A stretch of DNA of 64,000 nucleotides from Micromonospora kangleipakensis (GCF_004217615.1 NZ_SHLD01000001.1:5332001-5396000); one strand, 5' to 3'; counted from the stretch's first letter, positions 8,839 through 21,907 are shown. Notes: generated by a model not told the origin, from the letters alone. Program-made: numbers and translations.

Positions 8839-9611
8839 AGTTTTCCTCCCCGGCGGTCCCGGCGGGCCCGGACCAGCAGCGTCGACAGGTACGGCAGGTC
8901 GTCGGCGTCGTCGTCGACCGGCCCGATCCGCTCGTCGGGCAGGCCGAGCGCCCGGCCGAGCACGGCGTCGCCGAGCCGGTCCTGCCGGCGCAGCTCGTCG
9001 AGCAGCTCGGGGTGGCGGCGCCAGCCCTTGTAGACGACGACGGTGCCGGGGCCGGCGAGGGCGTCGGCGACCGGCGCGAGTCCGGCGGTGGCCGGCAGCA
9101 GGGTCAGCGGCTCCCGGCCCTCGCAGAGCGGGACGCCGCTGCGGGCGGCCAGCTCCTGCATGGCGGTGACGCCGGGCACGGTGCGGACCTCGACCGCCGG
9201 GCGCAGCGCGCGCACGCCGTGGGCGAGGTAGCCGAAGGTGGAGTAGACGTTCGGGTCGCCGATGGTGGCGAAGGCGACCGACCGGGCGCCGGCGTCGATC
9301 GCGGCCACCACCGCACGGGCGGCGTCGTCCCAGGCCCGCTCCCGGCGGGCGGTCACGCCGCCCCGGTCGTCGAGGGCGAACGGCAGCCGGCGCAGCCGGT
9401 CCGCGGCCACGTGCGCGGCCACGGTCGCCTCGGCGCGGCCCGGGGGCGCGTCACCCTCGGCGGCCGGCCGGTCCATGACGGGTACGAACACCGCGTCCGC
9501 CTCGCGCAGCACCCGGACCGCCCTGAGGGTGAGCAGTTCCGGGTCCCCCGGCCCGACCCCGACGCCGGTGAGCACGCCGGCGGTCGGCCGGTCCCCGGCA
9601 CGGGCGCTCAC
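8835..9611 (-). CDS. cobI: precorrin-2 C20-methyltransferase CobI
   Basis: 258 aa. The motifs GVGVGPGDPELLTLRAVRVL, FATIGDPNVYSTFGYL and TVPGVTAMQELAA are those of CobI/CbiL, which makes precorrin-3A. In-frame sequence further upstream belongs to an antisense-like reading of cobB and is not coding. The true start is GTG 9611, overlapping the cobB stop as GTGA. The neighbouring methylases cobM and cobL probably arose from the same ancestor but act at other ring positions. Confidence 0.93.
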   Translation of the reverse strand: MSARAGDRPTAGVLTGVGVGPGDPELLTLRAVRVLREADAVFVPVMDRPAAEGDAPPGRAEATVAAHVAADRLRRLPFALDDRGGVTARRERAWDDAARAVVAAIDAGARSVAFATIGDPNVYSTFGYLAHGVRALRPAVEVRTVPGVTAMQELAARSGVPLCEGREPLTLLPATAGLAPVADALAGPGTVVVYKGWRRHPELLDELRRQDRLGDAVLGRALGLPDERIGPVDDDADDLPYLSTLLVRARRDRRGGKL

Positions 9612-11005
9612 CGGCTCGCCGCCTCGACCAGGCGGCGGGCGGCGTGCGGGTGGCCGGCCCAGTGGGTGTGCAGGTAGGAGGCGTGCACCCGGCCGGTGAC
9701 GAAGCCGTGCGCGGCGCCGTCCCAGCGCCAGGCGGGCCGGTCGCCGTGGCCGGGGTCGGTGACGGTGCGGTGGAATTCGTGTCCGCGTACCGGGTCGCCG
9801 GACCGGTGCGCCGGGGAGTCGCTGGCGGCGACGGCGTCGCGGTAGCCGAGGGTGAGCCGGCCGGTCATCCGGGCGGTGTGGTCGAGCCGCCCGCACATCG
9901 GCACCCCGTCGAGGGCCCGGCCGAGGTACAGCAGGCCGGCGCACTCGGCGACGACCGGGCCGTCGAAGCCGGCGAGCTCGGCGCGGAGCCCGATGTTGGC
10001 GGCGAGCGCATCGGCGTGCACCTCGGGGAAGCCGCCGCCGACGACGACGGCCCGGGTGCCGGCGGGCAGCGCCGGGTCGCGCAGCGGGTCGACGGTCACC
10101 ACCTCCGCGCCGGCCGCGGTGAGCAGCTCGGTGGTCTCCGCGTACGAGAAGGTGAAGGCCGGACCGCCGGCGACCGCGACGACCGGGCGGGCGGTGCCGG
10201 CGGGGCCGCCGACGGCGACGGCCGGGTCCCAGGCCGGGACGGTCAGCGGCGGGGCGGTGCGGGCCAGGTCGAGCACCGCGTCGAGGTCCACGGTGGACTC
10301 GACCAGGTCGGCGAGCGCGGCGACGACGGCGAGCGACTCGGGGGCCCGTTCGGCGACCGGCACCAGCCCGAGGTGGCGGGAGGGGGCGGCCACCTCGACG
10401 GCCCGGGTGACCGCTCCGAGCACCGGTACGCCGACCTCGGCGAGCGCGTCGCGGAGCAGGGTCTCGTGCCGGGGCGAGCCGACCCGGTTGAGGATCACCC
10501 CGCCGATCCGCACGCCGGGGTCGAAGGCGCGCATGCCGAGCACCAGCGCGGCGGCGGAGCGGCCCTGGGCGGTGGTGTCGAGGACCAGCAGCACCGGCGC
10601 CTCGACCAGCCGGGCGACGTGGGCGGTGGAGGCGTACGCGCCGCGGCCGACCGCGCCGTCGTGCAGCCCCATCACCCCCTCGACCACGGCGATGTCGGCG
10701 GGGGTGGGGACGCTCGCGCCGTGCCGCAGCAGCGGTGCGATCCGCTCCGCGCCGACCAGCCACGGGTCGAGGTTGCGGCCGGGCCGGCCGGCGGCGAGCG
10801 CGTGGTAGCCGGGGTCGATGTAGTCGGGGCCGACCTTGTGCGGGCTGACGGTGAGGCCGCGGCGGCGCAGCGCGGCGAGCAGCCCGGTGGCGACGGTGGT
10901 CTTGCCGTGCCCGCTCGCCGGCGCGCCCACCACCACCCGGGCCAGCGCCCATGCGCCGGCCGGTGCGGTTACCGCCGGCCGGGCCAGGGCCCAGGCCCCG
11001 GTCAC
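9608..11005 (-). CDS. cobB: cobyrinate/hydrogenobyrinate a,c-diamide synthase CobB
   Basis: 465 aa. The N-terminal ATP-binding domain carries the P-loop GAPASGHGKTT (27-37) and the KVGPDYIDPGYH segment. The C-terminal class-I glutamine amidotransferase domain has the AECAGLLYLG nucleophile motif (Cys355) and a late His in the SYLHTHW segment. It amidates the a and c side chains using glutamine and ATP, giving the substrate for cobalt insertion by CobN or for adenosylation. The GTG at 11005 overlaps cobO as GTGA. The first 25 residues contain two copies of GAWALAR, so an internal GTG just before the P-loop is a possible alternative start. Confidence 0.93.
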   Translation of the reverse strand: MTGAWALARPAVTAPAGAWALARVVVGAPASGHGKTTVATGLLAALRRRGLTVSPHKVGPDYIDPGYHALAAGRPGRNLDPWLVGAERIAPLLRHGASVPTPADIAVVEGVMGLHDGAVGRGAYASTAHVARLVEAPVLLVLDTTAQGRSAAALVLGMRAFDPGVRIGGVILNRVGSPRHETLLRDALAEVGVPVLGAVTRAVEVAAPSRHLGLVPVAERAPESLAVVAALADLVESTVDLDAVLDLARTAPPLTVPAWDPAVAVGGPAGTARPVVAVAGGPAFTFSYAETTELLTAAGAEVVTVDPLRDPALPAGTRAVVVGGGFPEVHADALAANIGLRAELAGFDGPVVAECAGLLYLGRALDGVPMCGRLDHTARMTGRLTLGYRDAVAASDSPAHRSGDPVRGHEFHRTVTDPGHGDRPAWRWDGAAHGFVTGRVHASYLHTHWAGHPHAARRLVEAASR

Positions 11006-11613
11006 CACTCGATCCCCCTCTGGCCCTTCTGGCCGGCGTCCATCGGATGCTTGACCTTGGTCAGCTCGGCGACCAGGTCGGCGGCCTCGACCAGGCGCGG
11101 GTCGGCGTCCCGGCCGGTGATCACGACGTGCTGGAAGCCGGGGCGGGTGCGCAGGGTCTCCACCACCTCGTCGACGTCCACCCAGCCCCACTTCATCGGG
11201 TAGGTGAACTCGTCGAGCACGTAGAGGCCGTAGCGCTGCGCGGCGAGGTCGCGCTGGATCTGCCGCCAGCCCTCCAGGGCGTCGACGGCGTGGTCGGCCT
11301 CGCCGCCGCGCTGGATCCAGGACCAGCCCTCGCCCATCTTGTGCCAGGCCACCGCGGCGCCCTGGCCGGTGCGCTCGTGCACCTCGCCGAGGGCGCGGAA
11401 GGCGTTCTCCTCGCCCACCCGCCACTTGGCGCTCTTGACGAACTGGAAAACCCCGATCGGCAGCCCGGCCGTCCAGGCGCGCAGGGCCAGCCCGAACGCG
11501 GCGGTCGACTTCCCCTTCATCTGTCCGGTGTGGACGATGGTCAGCGGTCGGTGGCGCCGCTGCCGGGTGGTCAACCCGTCGGCGGGTACGACGGACGGCT
11601 TTCCCTGCGGCAT
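11002..11613 (-). CDS. cobO: cob(I)yrinic acid a,c-diamide adenosyltransferase CobO/BtuR
   Basis: 203 aa, normal length. It has the P-loop GQMKGKST (30-37) and a C-terminal segment, VKHPMDAGQKGQRGIEW, characteristic of the CobA/CobO/BtuR family (not the PduO type). The enzyme transfers the 5'-deoxyadenosyl group from ATP to reduced corrinoid. The ATG at 11613 overlaps the preceding stop by one base (TGATG). The reductant might be the small ferredoxin encoded further down the operon. Confidence 0.95.
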   Translation of the reverse strand: MPQGKPSVVPADGLTTRQRRHRPLTIVHTGQMKGKSTAAFGLALRAWTAGLPIGVFQFVKSAKWRVGEENAFRALGEVHERTGQGAAVAWHKMGEGWSWIQRGGEADHAVDALEGWRQIQRDLAAQRYGLYVLDEFTYPMKWGWVDVDEVVETLRTRPGFQHVVITGRDADPRLVEAADLVAELTKVKHPMDAGQKGQRGIEW

Positions 11614-13714
11614 CAGGCAACGCTCCTGTTCGGGTTGACGGCGGCGAGGTTGAGGAGGGGGGCGGTGGCGACCGCGTCGAGGGGGTGGTGGTCGGCGCCG
11701 AGCTGGGTGGCGAGGCGGTAGGCCAGGCCGAGACGGACGGGGCCGGACTCGCAGTCCACGACGACGCAGGACGCGCCGGTGGCGGCGAGCACGGCCGCCG
11801 CCCGGGCCGCCCGGGCCAGCGGACGCTCCCCGGCGGTGGCCCGGCCGTCGGTGACGACGAGGACCAGGGGCCGGCGTCGCGGGTCGCGCAGCCGCTCCAC
11901 CCGCAGCAGGTCGGCCGCCGCGAGCAGGCCCTCGGCGAGCGGAGTCCGCCCGCCGGTGGGCAGCTCGGCCAGCCGGGTCGAGGCGGCCAGCACCGAGGAG
12001 GTGGCCGGCAGCAGGGTCTGCGCGCCGGCGGCCCGGAAGGCGACCACCGCGACCTTGTCCCGGCGCTGGTAGGCGTCGTTGAGCAGGGCCAGCACCGCGC
12101 CCTTCACCGCGGCCATCCGCTGCCGGGCGCCCATCGACCCGCTGGCGTCGACCACGAAGAGGACGAGGCTCCCCTCGCGCCCCTCCCGGACCGCCTCGCG
12201 CAGGTCGTGCGGGCGCAGCCGCAGCGGCCCGGCCGCCCGGCCGCGGGCGGCCTGGTGCGGAGCGGCGGCGCGCAGGGTCGCCGGCAGGTGCAGCGCGCCG
12301 GGCCGCCCGAGGGGCGCCCGCGCGCCGGTGGTCCGGCCGCGCCCGGTCCGGGCCCGCGACCGCCGGCCGGGCACCCCCTCGCCGATCCCCGGCGCGGTGA
12401 GCAACCGGGCCTTCAGGCCCTCCCGGGGTACGGCCACCGGCTGCACCCCGCCGGCCGGCTGGTCCCCGGACGGGCCGCCGTCGCGCCGCCGGTAGGCACC
12501 CGGCTGACCGTCGGACCCACCGTCGTGATCCGTCCCGGACCCGTCGTCGAGCCGGTCCGGCCAGCCGCCGTCGCCGCGGGCCGCCCGGTCGCCGCCGTCG
12601 GCGTGGTCGGCCGGTCCGGCGCCGGCCGGTCCGCCGCCGCCGGGTCCGCCGTCGGGCCCGGGCCCTTCGGTAGGGCCGCCGTCCGGCGGGTCGTCGTCGG
12701 GGTGTTCGTCCCGGGCCCGCCGCAACGCCTCGTCGAGGCGCTTCTCGTCCAGGCCGGGGCTGTCGAAGGGGTCGCGCCGCCGTCGGTGCGGCAGGGCGAG
12801 GCGGGCGGCGACCCGGACGTCGTCGGCGGTCACCCGATCCCGGCCCTGCCAGGCGGCGTGCGCGACGGCGGTCCGGGCGGTGACGATGTCGGCGCGCATG
12901 CCGTCGACGTCGAACGCGGCGCAGACCTCGGCGATCTGCCGCAGCGCGGCGTCGGGGAGCCGCACCCGGTCGAGCCGGTCGCGGGCGGCGACGACCCGGC
13001 GGGCCACCTCCACGTCGGCCTCGGCCCAGCTGGCGGCGAAGCCGGCCGGGTCGGCGTCGGCGGCGAGCCGGCGGCGGACCACCTCGACCCGCACGGCGGG
13101 GTCGCGGCTCGCGGCCACCTCGACGGTGAGCCCGAACCGGTCGAGCAGCTGCGGGCGCAGCTCTCCCTCCTCCGGGTTCATCGTGCCGACCAGCAGGAAC
13201 CGGGCGGCGTGGCTGACCGAGACGCCCTCCCGCTCGACGTGGCAGCGCCCCATCGCGGCGGCGTCGAGGAGCAGGTCGACCAGGTGGTCGTGGAGCAGGT
13301 TCACCTCGTCGACGTAGAGCACGCCGCGGTGGGCGGCGGCGAGCAGGCCGGGTTCGAAGGCGCGTACCCCCTCGGCGAGGGCCCGCTCCAGGTCGAGCGC
13401 GCCGACCACCCGGTCCTCGGCGGCGCCGACCGGCAGTTCGACCAGGCGGGCCGGGCGGCGTTCGGCGTGGCCGCCGGCCGGGTGCGGGCCGTCGGGGCAG
13501 GCCGGGTCGGGTACGGCCGGGTCGCAGGCGAAGCGGCAGCCGGCCACCCGGTCGACCGGGGGCAGCAGCGTCGCGAGGGCCCGGACGGCGGTCGACTTGG
13601 CGGTGCCCTTCTCGCCGCGGACCAGCACCCCGCCGATGGCCGGGTTGACCGCGTTGAGCAGCAGGGCGAGCCGCATCTCGTCCATGCCGAGCACCGCGCT
13701 GAACGGGTAGCCGG

Positions 13715-13718
<4 letters not shown>
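11613..13718 (-). CDS. ChlI/ChlD-type magnesium-chelatase-like subunit, probable CobN partner
   Basis: 701 aa. Residues 1 to about 320 are an AAA+ ATPase (P-loop GEKGTAKST at 35-43, [11 protein letters not shown]alker [21 protein letters not shown]). An insertion at about 58-75 holds four cysteines. An acidic Gly/Pro/Asp-rich linker spans about 325-440. The C-terminal von Willebrand A domain has a MIDAS motif DASGSMG starting at Asp524. It corresponds to BchI and BchD fused, and in actinobacteria it takes the role of CobS/CobT as the ATPase motor for CobN. The GTG at 13718 overlaps the cobN stop as GTGA, which supports a shared complex. Confidence 0.9.
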
Positions 13719-17518
<3,800 letters not shown>

Positions 17519-17665
17519 GGACAGCTCCGGAGAGTGACACCCGAGGTGGCGGGTCGACCGCCGACGGGCAGGGGGTGGGCGCGGGGTCAGCCGCCCGATG
17601 GCCGGCTCAGCGGCGACGCGTGGGTACGCGGACGCGGCCGGCGGCGGACCGGGGCGGGACGGAAC

Positions 17666-17845
17666 TCAGCGGAGAGCGGCGACGAGCCGGACGGGACCGG
17701 TGGCGGCGCGGCGCCGGGTCACGCGGGCGGCCGGGCGCACGGGAGTGCGACCGGAGCGCGGTGCGGCGGGGTGGGCGGTCAACGGCGCGTCGGTGCGCGC
17801 CGGCCGAATGCGACGATCATCGTCGATGGCAGAGCAGCCGTGCAT
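17666..17845 (-). CDS. 59-aa leader ORF between the B12 riboswitch and cobN
   Basis: ATG 17845 sits 6 bases after a strong GAGGAGG ribosome-binding site, and the site lies about 30 bases downstream of the riboswitch. The peptide begins MHGCSAIDDDRRIRPART and becomes rich in Arg, Ala, Pro and Thr. No family was recognised. The gap to cobN is 147 bases. It could be a real small protein, or a translated leader on which the riboswitch acts. The in-frame sequence upstream of this ATG runs through the aptamer and should not be translated. Confidence 0.55.
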   Translation of the reverse strand: MHGCSAIDDDRRIRPARTDAPLTAHPAAPRSGRTPVRPAARVTRRRAATGPVRLVAALR

Positions 17846-17883
17846 CGGGTCCTCCTCGGGTGTCCACGCCCTGGGGTCAGCTC

Positions 17884-18035
17884 CCGACGGCCGAAGTATC
17901 CTGGCTCCCGGATCGACGCTCACCCCCGGCCTTCCAACCGCAGACACACGGCCGTGACTCACGAGGGGGGATCGCTCCCCGGTGACAGTGGCGGGACCGC
18001 GCCGGAATCACACCGGCTTCCTTCACTGCCGTCAG
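17884..18035 (-). promoter_or_regulatory. cobalamin riboswitch upstream of the cob operon
   Basis: Read on the minus strand, the segment has the conserved B12-aptamer pieces in order. These are GGAAGCCGGTGTGATTCCGG, a GCGGTCCCGCCACTGT core, GGGGAGCGATCCCC, a GAGTCAC segment, and a B12-box-like AGCCAGGATACTTCGGCC. The closing stem pairs 18028-18035 with 17884-17891 (eight pairs, one a G-U). The 3' end lies just before the AGGAGG of the 59-aa ORF, so control of translation initiation is plausible. High corrinoid should repress the operon. The aptamer is short (about 150 nt) but complete in its core. Confidence 0.93.
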
Positions 18036-18042
18036 GCCGCGA

Positions 18043-18072
18043 ATGGTGCCACACCCGCCCGCCGCCGGTCAA
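18043..18072 (-). promoter_or_regulatory. probable promoter of the cob operon
   Basis: On the minus strand there is a TTGACC -35 box (18067-18072), an 18-bp spacer and a CACCAT -10 box (18043-18048). Transcription would start just before the riboswitch closing stem. The match is moderate, but the position is exactly where a promoter is needed. Confidence 0.5.
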
Positions 18073-18351
18073 CGGCCGCCTCGCCGGGACCGGCCGCGAC
18101 AGCAGCATCACCCGCGGTCGATGTGTCTGACCCGCGATCGACCCGGAGCAGAATGGCGGACGCCGATGCCCGGCGCACATTTCGCCGGTCCGCGCCGCGC
18201 CCTTCCACGCCATTCCCGCCGCACGGTCTCCCACTCCACGCCGGCCGCTCCGCCCCTGGCGGGACGGCCCGGGGCGCCCCGAGCGGCCAGCACCGGAGGT
18301 CGACAGTGGACCCCGGCCATCGCCCAGGGAGGAATTGCCGCCATCGACACC

Positions 18352-18571
18352 GTGGCGCTCCGACATGTCGCCGGCCGGGTGTGGCTCTTTCCCGGCGATC
18401 CCGACCCGGGCAACGTCCGGCCCGGCGTGGCCGTCGTCGCCGGCGACGGCGGAAGTGTGATCGTCGACGCGGGGCAGAGCCCGGCGCACGCCCGGGAGAT
18501 CCAGGCCGCGCTGCGCGCGGCCGACCTGCCCGATGAGCCTGGCGCAGGCCCGGGAGGCGCTGGCGGGCTGA
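18352..18571 (+). pseudogene. metallo-beta-lactamase-fold protein with an internal deletion
   Basis: The frame from about GTG 18352 encodes a typical MBL-fold N-terminus (VWLFPGDPDPGNVRPGVAVV, then VIVDAGQSPAHAREIQAALRAA). At about 18530, where the THxHxDH zinc motif should follow, it jumps in another frame to a short tail, MSLAQAREALAG, ending at TGA 18571. The catalytic centre and the bulk of the protein are missing, consistent with one internal deletion that also shifted the frame. An AGGGAGGA ribosome-binding site precedes the start at some distance. It is probably non-functional. Confidence 0.55.
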
Positions 18572-18607
18572 CCGGCCCACCGCCCCCGATCCGAGGCCGG
18601 ACTGCCC

Positions 18608-18613
18608 TATCCT
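18608..18613 (+). promoter_or_regulatory. leaderless -10 box before the GT87 gene
   Basis: TATCCT lies 6 bases upstream of ATG 18620 and no ribosome-binding site is visible, so transcription would start at the start codon. Confidence 0.45.
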
Positions 18614-18619
18614 CAGGCG

Positions 18620-20218
18620 ATGCGAGACCGCCGGGTCGTGCTGGTGTGGGCCGGGTTCGCGGTGACCGCGCTGGTGTCCACCGTGCTGGTGCTGCGGCGC
18701 CCGGACCGCCTCTCCGACCTGCACATCTACTACGGGGCGCTGGCCCAGCTGCGGTCCGGGCGCCCGCTGTACACGTACGTCGCGGAGAACGGCGGCCCGT
18801 TCACCTACCCGCCGTTCGCAGCGGTCGCGCTCTGGCCGGTCACCGCGGTCACCGAGTCCGTGGCACAGGTGATCTGGCTGCTGCTGACGGTCGCGGCGGT
18901 GGTCGCCATCGCCGTGCCGGTCGGTGGCGTGCTGGCGAGCGGGCGGTCCCGACGGCCGCTCGCCGTGGCGACGGTGGCCGCGGTGCTGATGCTCTCCGCG
19001 CCGGTGCAGAGCAACCTCCGCTTCGGGCAGGTCAGCATCTTCGTCGTGCTCCTGGCGCTCCTGGACGGCATGGGGGTCGCGCCGCCCCGGTTCCGCGGAA
19101 TCCTGGTCGGGGTGGCCGCGGCGATCAAGCTGACCCCGTTGCTGTTCGTGGTGTACTTCCTCGCCAGCGGCCGGTACCGGGACGCCGGTCGCGCGGCGCT
19201 CACCTTCGTGGCGTGCGCGGGGATCGGCGCCGCCGTCCTGCCCGCGGAGAGCCGCAGCTACTGGACCGGCACCGTGTTCCAGACCTCCCGGATCGGCAAC
19301 CTGGCCTCCCTGGGCAACCAGTCGCTGCACGGCATGTTGCTGCGGCTCGGCGTCGACGAGGCGTCCCTGCCGCTGGTCTGGGCCGCGCTGGTGGGGGCGA
19401 TCTGCGCGGTGGCCTTGCTGCGCGCGCGGCAGCTCACCCGCCACGGCCGGCCGGGGCACGGCGCGGTGCTCGTCGGCTGCGCCACCGTGGCCGCGTCGCC
19501 GGTGTCCTGGACCCACCACCAGGTCTGGCCGGTGCTGGCCGCGATGCTGCTGATCGGCGCGTCCGGACCCGCCCGGAAGGTCGCCGGCGCGGCCCTGCTG
19601 GTGACCATGGTGCTGTCGCTGGGGGCGGTGCTGGGTCCGGTCTCGACGCGGCCCGGCGTGCAGTTCCTGTTCGAGAACGCCCGCGCGCTCGGTGTGTGCG
19701 CGCTCTGCCTGGCCGGCTTCGGCGGCATCGCGGTCGCGGCGTCCCGGCCGCACCGGCAGCCGACCGTCGGCCGGGCGTGGCTGCGGGTGGGCGTGGCCGC
19801 CACGGCGACGCTGGCGTTCTTCGCCGTGCAGCCGCTCCCGGCCGGCGCCGACCCGACGTTCAAGGCCTACACCCTCGACGACGTGGTGAACCCGCGGTAC
19901 TTCTTCGTCTGCCGCGGTCCCGCCGCCTGCGCCGCGTACGGCACCCGCCCGCCGGTCACCTTCGGCACGAGGACCGAGAAGACCAAGGTACGAGTCAACG
20001 GTATTGTCTCCCCGCAGGTGGCCCGCCTGGAGTACTACTCCGCTCCCGGCGGCGCGCCCCGGGTCATCCCCCTGCTCGCCCCCTATCCCGGGTCGCGCAC
20101 CTTCTCGTTCCGGTCGGCCACGATGGCACACGGTCGGCTCGTCGCCTACGCGGCCGACGGCCGGCCGATCGCCACGTACGACGACGAGCTCGCCGCCGCG
20201 TTCCGCGCGCCCCAGTGA
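18620..20218 (+). CDS. membrane glycosyltransferase, GT87 (DUF2029) family
   Basis: 532 aa with about ten transmembrane segments. The layout matches polyprenyl-phosphate-mannose-dependent alpha-mannosyltransferases of family GT87 (PimE/MptC type). An acidic pair sits in the first external loop (LSDLHIYYGAL), followed by GGPFTYPPFAA and the AAIKLTPLLFVVYFL segment. Such enzymes work on the outer face of the membrane on mannosylated lipids, lipoglycans or proteins. The last 120 residues form a soluble tail that is longer than usual. It stands alone between the MBL pseudogene and a convergent small gene, so the acceptor cannot be guessed. Confidence 0.75.
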   Translation: MRDRRVVLVWAGFAVTALVSTVLVLRRPDRLSDLHIYYGALAQLRSGRPLYTYVAENGGPFTYPPFAAVALWPVTAVTESVAQVIWLLLTVAAVVAIAVPVGGVLASGRSRRPLAVATVAAVLMLSAPVQSNLRFGQVSIFVVLLALLDGMGVAPPRFRGILVGVAAAIKLTPLLFVVYFLASGRYRDAGRAALTFVACAGIGAAVLPAESRSYWTGTVFQTSRIGNLASLGNQSLHGMLLRLGVDEASLPLVWAALVGAICAVALLRARQLTRHGRPGHGAVLVGCATVAASPVSWTHHQVWPVLAAMLLIGASGPARKVAGAALLVTMVLSLGAVLGPVSTRPGVQFLFENARALGVCALCLAGFGGIAVAASRPHRQPTVGRAWLRVGVAATATLAFFAVQPLPAGADPTFKAYTLDDVVNPRYFFVCRGPAACAAYGTRPPVTFGTRTEKTKVRVNGIVSPQVARLEYYSAPGGAPRVIPLLAPYPGSRTFSFRSATMAHGRLVAYAADGRPIATYDDELAAAFRAPQ

Positions 20219-20252
20219 CCGTCCCGGCGGACCCGCGGCAACCCGGAAAGGT

Positions 20253-20588
20253 TCAGCGGGCGTGGCGTTCCGGGTGGGCCCGGTTCCAGGCCCGCATCCG
20301 CTCCGGGTAGCCGGTGCGGCCGGCCTCGTACAGCGGGATGGCGTGCTTCTGGGCGATCTTCCCGGCGGCGCGCGGCGAGCCGGTGCGGCGGCGGATCCAC
20401 TCGCCGTCGTGGGCGATCGCGACCACCGTGGTGTCGGTCGCCGTGGTCTCCGGTTCCAGGTAGAACTCCACGCCCTGCCGGCTGACGGCGAATGCTTCCA
20501 GGGCGGCGAGGTCGTCCCCGGTCGCCTCCCGGTCGAGCTTGGTCGGGGTCGTGTCGGCGACGCGTGACCGTCGGCTGAACCAGCCCAT
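20253..20588 (-). CDS. conserved small hypothetical protein
   Basis: 111 aa starting MGWFSRRSRVADTTPTKLD, with an AGGAG ribosome-binding site 8 bases before the ATG. No signal peptide or membrane segment is seen. The middle, FYLEPETTATDTTVVAIAHDGEWIRRR, looks like a beta-hairpin domain that could bind a ligand or partner, and the C-terminus is basic. I recognise the pattern as a widespread actinobacterial protein of unknown function but cannot name a family. An in-frame upstream ATG at 20666 has no ribosome-binding site and is less likely. Confidence 0.7.
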   Translation of the reverse strand: MGWFSRRSRVADTTPTKLDREATGDDLAALEAFAVSRQGVEFYLEPETTATDTTVVAIAHDGEWIRRRTGSPRAAGKIAQKHAIPLYEAGRTGYPERMRAWNRAHPERHAR

Positions 20589-20689
20589 TGCCCGGCTCCT
20601 CTCCTCGGCGTCCCTCCCAGTGCAGCACCCTTTCCTGACAGTCACCTGCGAGCCGGATGGCAGCACACTGACCGTCGGGCCCGGGCGGG

Positions 20690-21907
20690 TCAGCGGGCCG
20701 GTGGGCGCAGCACCGGGACCAGAGCGAGGGTGGGCAGCAGCAGGATCGGCACGACCAGCAGCGCGCGCAGCGTGCCGACGTGGTCGCCGAGCAGGCCGAG
20801 CAGCGGCGGTCCGCCCAGGAACGCGGTGTAGCCGATCACCGCGACCACGCTGACCCGGGCCGGTGCCCGGTCCTCGTCGTCGGCGGCGGCGCTCATCCCG
20901 ACCGGGAAGCCGAGCGAGGCGCCGAGCCCCCAGAGCGCGACGCCGGCGACCGCCAGCGGCCCGGAGCCGGCCAGCACCGCCAGGGTGGCCCCGCCGGCGG
21001 CGAGGCCGATGGTGCCGAGCAGCACCGGCACCCGTCCCCAGCGGTCGATGGCCACGGTGCCGGCGGTACGGCCGAGCGTCATGCCGACCACGAAGACGCC
21101 GAAGACGGCGGCGCCGACCGCCTCGCTGACCCCGTACCCGTCGACGAAGGCGACCGCCAGCCAGTCGTTCGCGCTGCCCTCGGTGAACGCCATCACCAGC
21201 ACCAGCAGGCCGACGAGCAGGGTGCGCGGCTCCCGCCAGGCGGCCAGCAGCGCCCGCCGTCGGGCCGCCGGCTCCGCCGCGCCGTCGGCCTCCGCTGCGG
21301 CCGGCAGGAAGGACCGGGCGCCGAGCAGCGTGCCGACCAGCACCACCGTCGCCAGCGCGGTCAGGTGCACGCCGACCGGTACGCCCACCCGGGCCGCCCC
21401 GGCGCCGATCCCCGCCCCGGCCACCGAGCCGAGGCTCCAGGCGGCGTGGAACCGGGGCAGGATGGTCCGGCCCAGCCGCTTCTCGACGGCCGCGCCCTCG
21501 ATGTTCATCGCCACGTCGCAGGCGCCGGAGCCGTAGCCGAGGGCGAACAGCCCGACGGCGACGCCGGCCAGCGAGCCGGCGAGCCCGGCGGAGAGCCCGA
21601 CCACCGTCATGCCGACCGCGACGAGCAGGGTCGAGGTGGCCACCGTCCAGGCCGGCCCGAGGCGCTGGGTGACCAGGCCGGCGGTCGGCATCGCCAGCAG
21701 CGCGCCGACGGACATCGCGAGCAGCAGCAGGCCCAGCCGGCCGGCGCTCAGTTCGAGGGACTCCTTGACGGCGGGGACCCGGGAGAACCAGGTGGCCACC
21801 GCCAGCCCGTTGAGGGCGAACACGACCGCCACCCCGGTACGGGCGGCCAGGACCGGCCGCGGTACCGCCCGCCGGTCGGCGGTCGGTGTCTCGGTGGTGC
21901 TGCTCAC
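20690..21907 (-). CDS. MFS transporter (YbjJ-like)
   Basis: 405 aa with twelve predicted transmembrane helices in two halves and a charged central loop of Ala/Glu/Arg. The first helix, GVAVVFALNGLAVATWFSRVPAVKESL, is typical of YbjJ-type major facilitators, whose substrates are unknown. The GTG at 21907 follows a GAGAGGAAG ribosome-binding site. It is divergent from a LacI-family regulator, and two AGCGCT-centred palindromes lie between the starts, one overlapping this start codon. The regulator probably controls it. Confidence 0.85.
   Translation of the reverse strand: MSSTTETPTADRRAVPRPVLAARTGVAVVFALNGLAVATWFSRVPAVKESLELSAGRLGLLLLAMSVGALLAMPTAGLVTQRLGPAWTVATSTLLVAVGMTVVGLSAGLAGSLAGVAVGLFALGYGSGACDVAMNIEGAAVEKRLGRTILPRFHAAWSLGSVAGAGIGAGAARVGVPVGVHLTALATVVLVGTLLGARSFLPAAAEADGAAEPAARRRALLAAWREPRTLLVGLLVLVMAFTEGSANDWLAVAFVDGYGVSEAVGAAVFGVFVVGMTLGRTAGTVAIDRWGRVPVLLGTIGLAAGGATLAVLAGSGPLAVAGVALWGLGASLGFPVGMSAAADDEDRAPARVSVVAVIGYTAFLGGPPLLGLLGDHVGTLRALLVVPILLLPTLALVPVLRPPAR

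Noticed and set aside
17846..17962. Upstream extension of the 59-aa ORF into the riboswitch
   Set aside because: The added residues would be encoded by the B12 aptamer itself, whose bases are fixed by RNA structure, and the AGGAGG fits only the later ATG.
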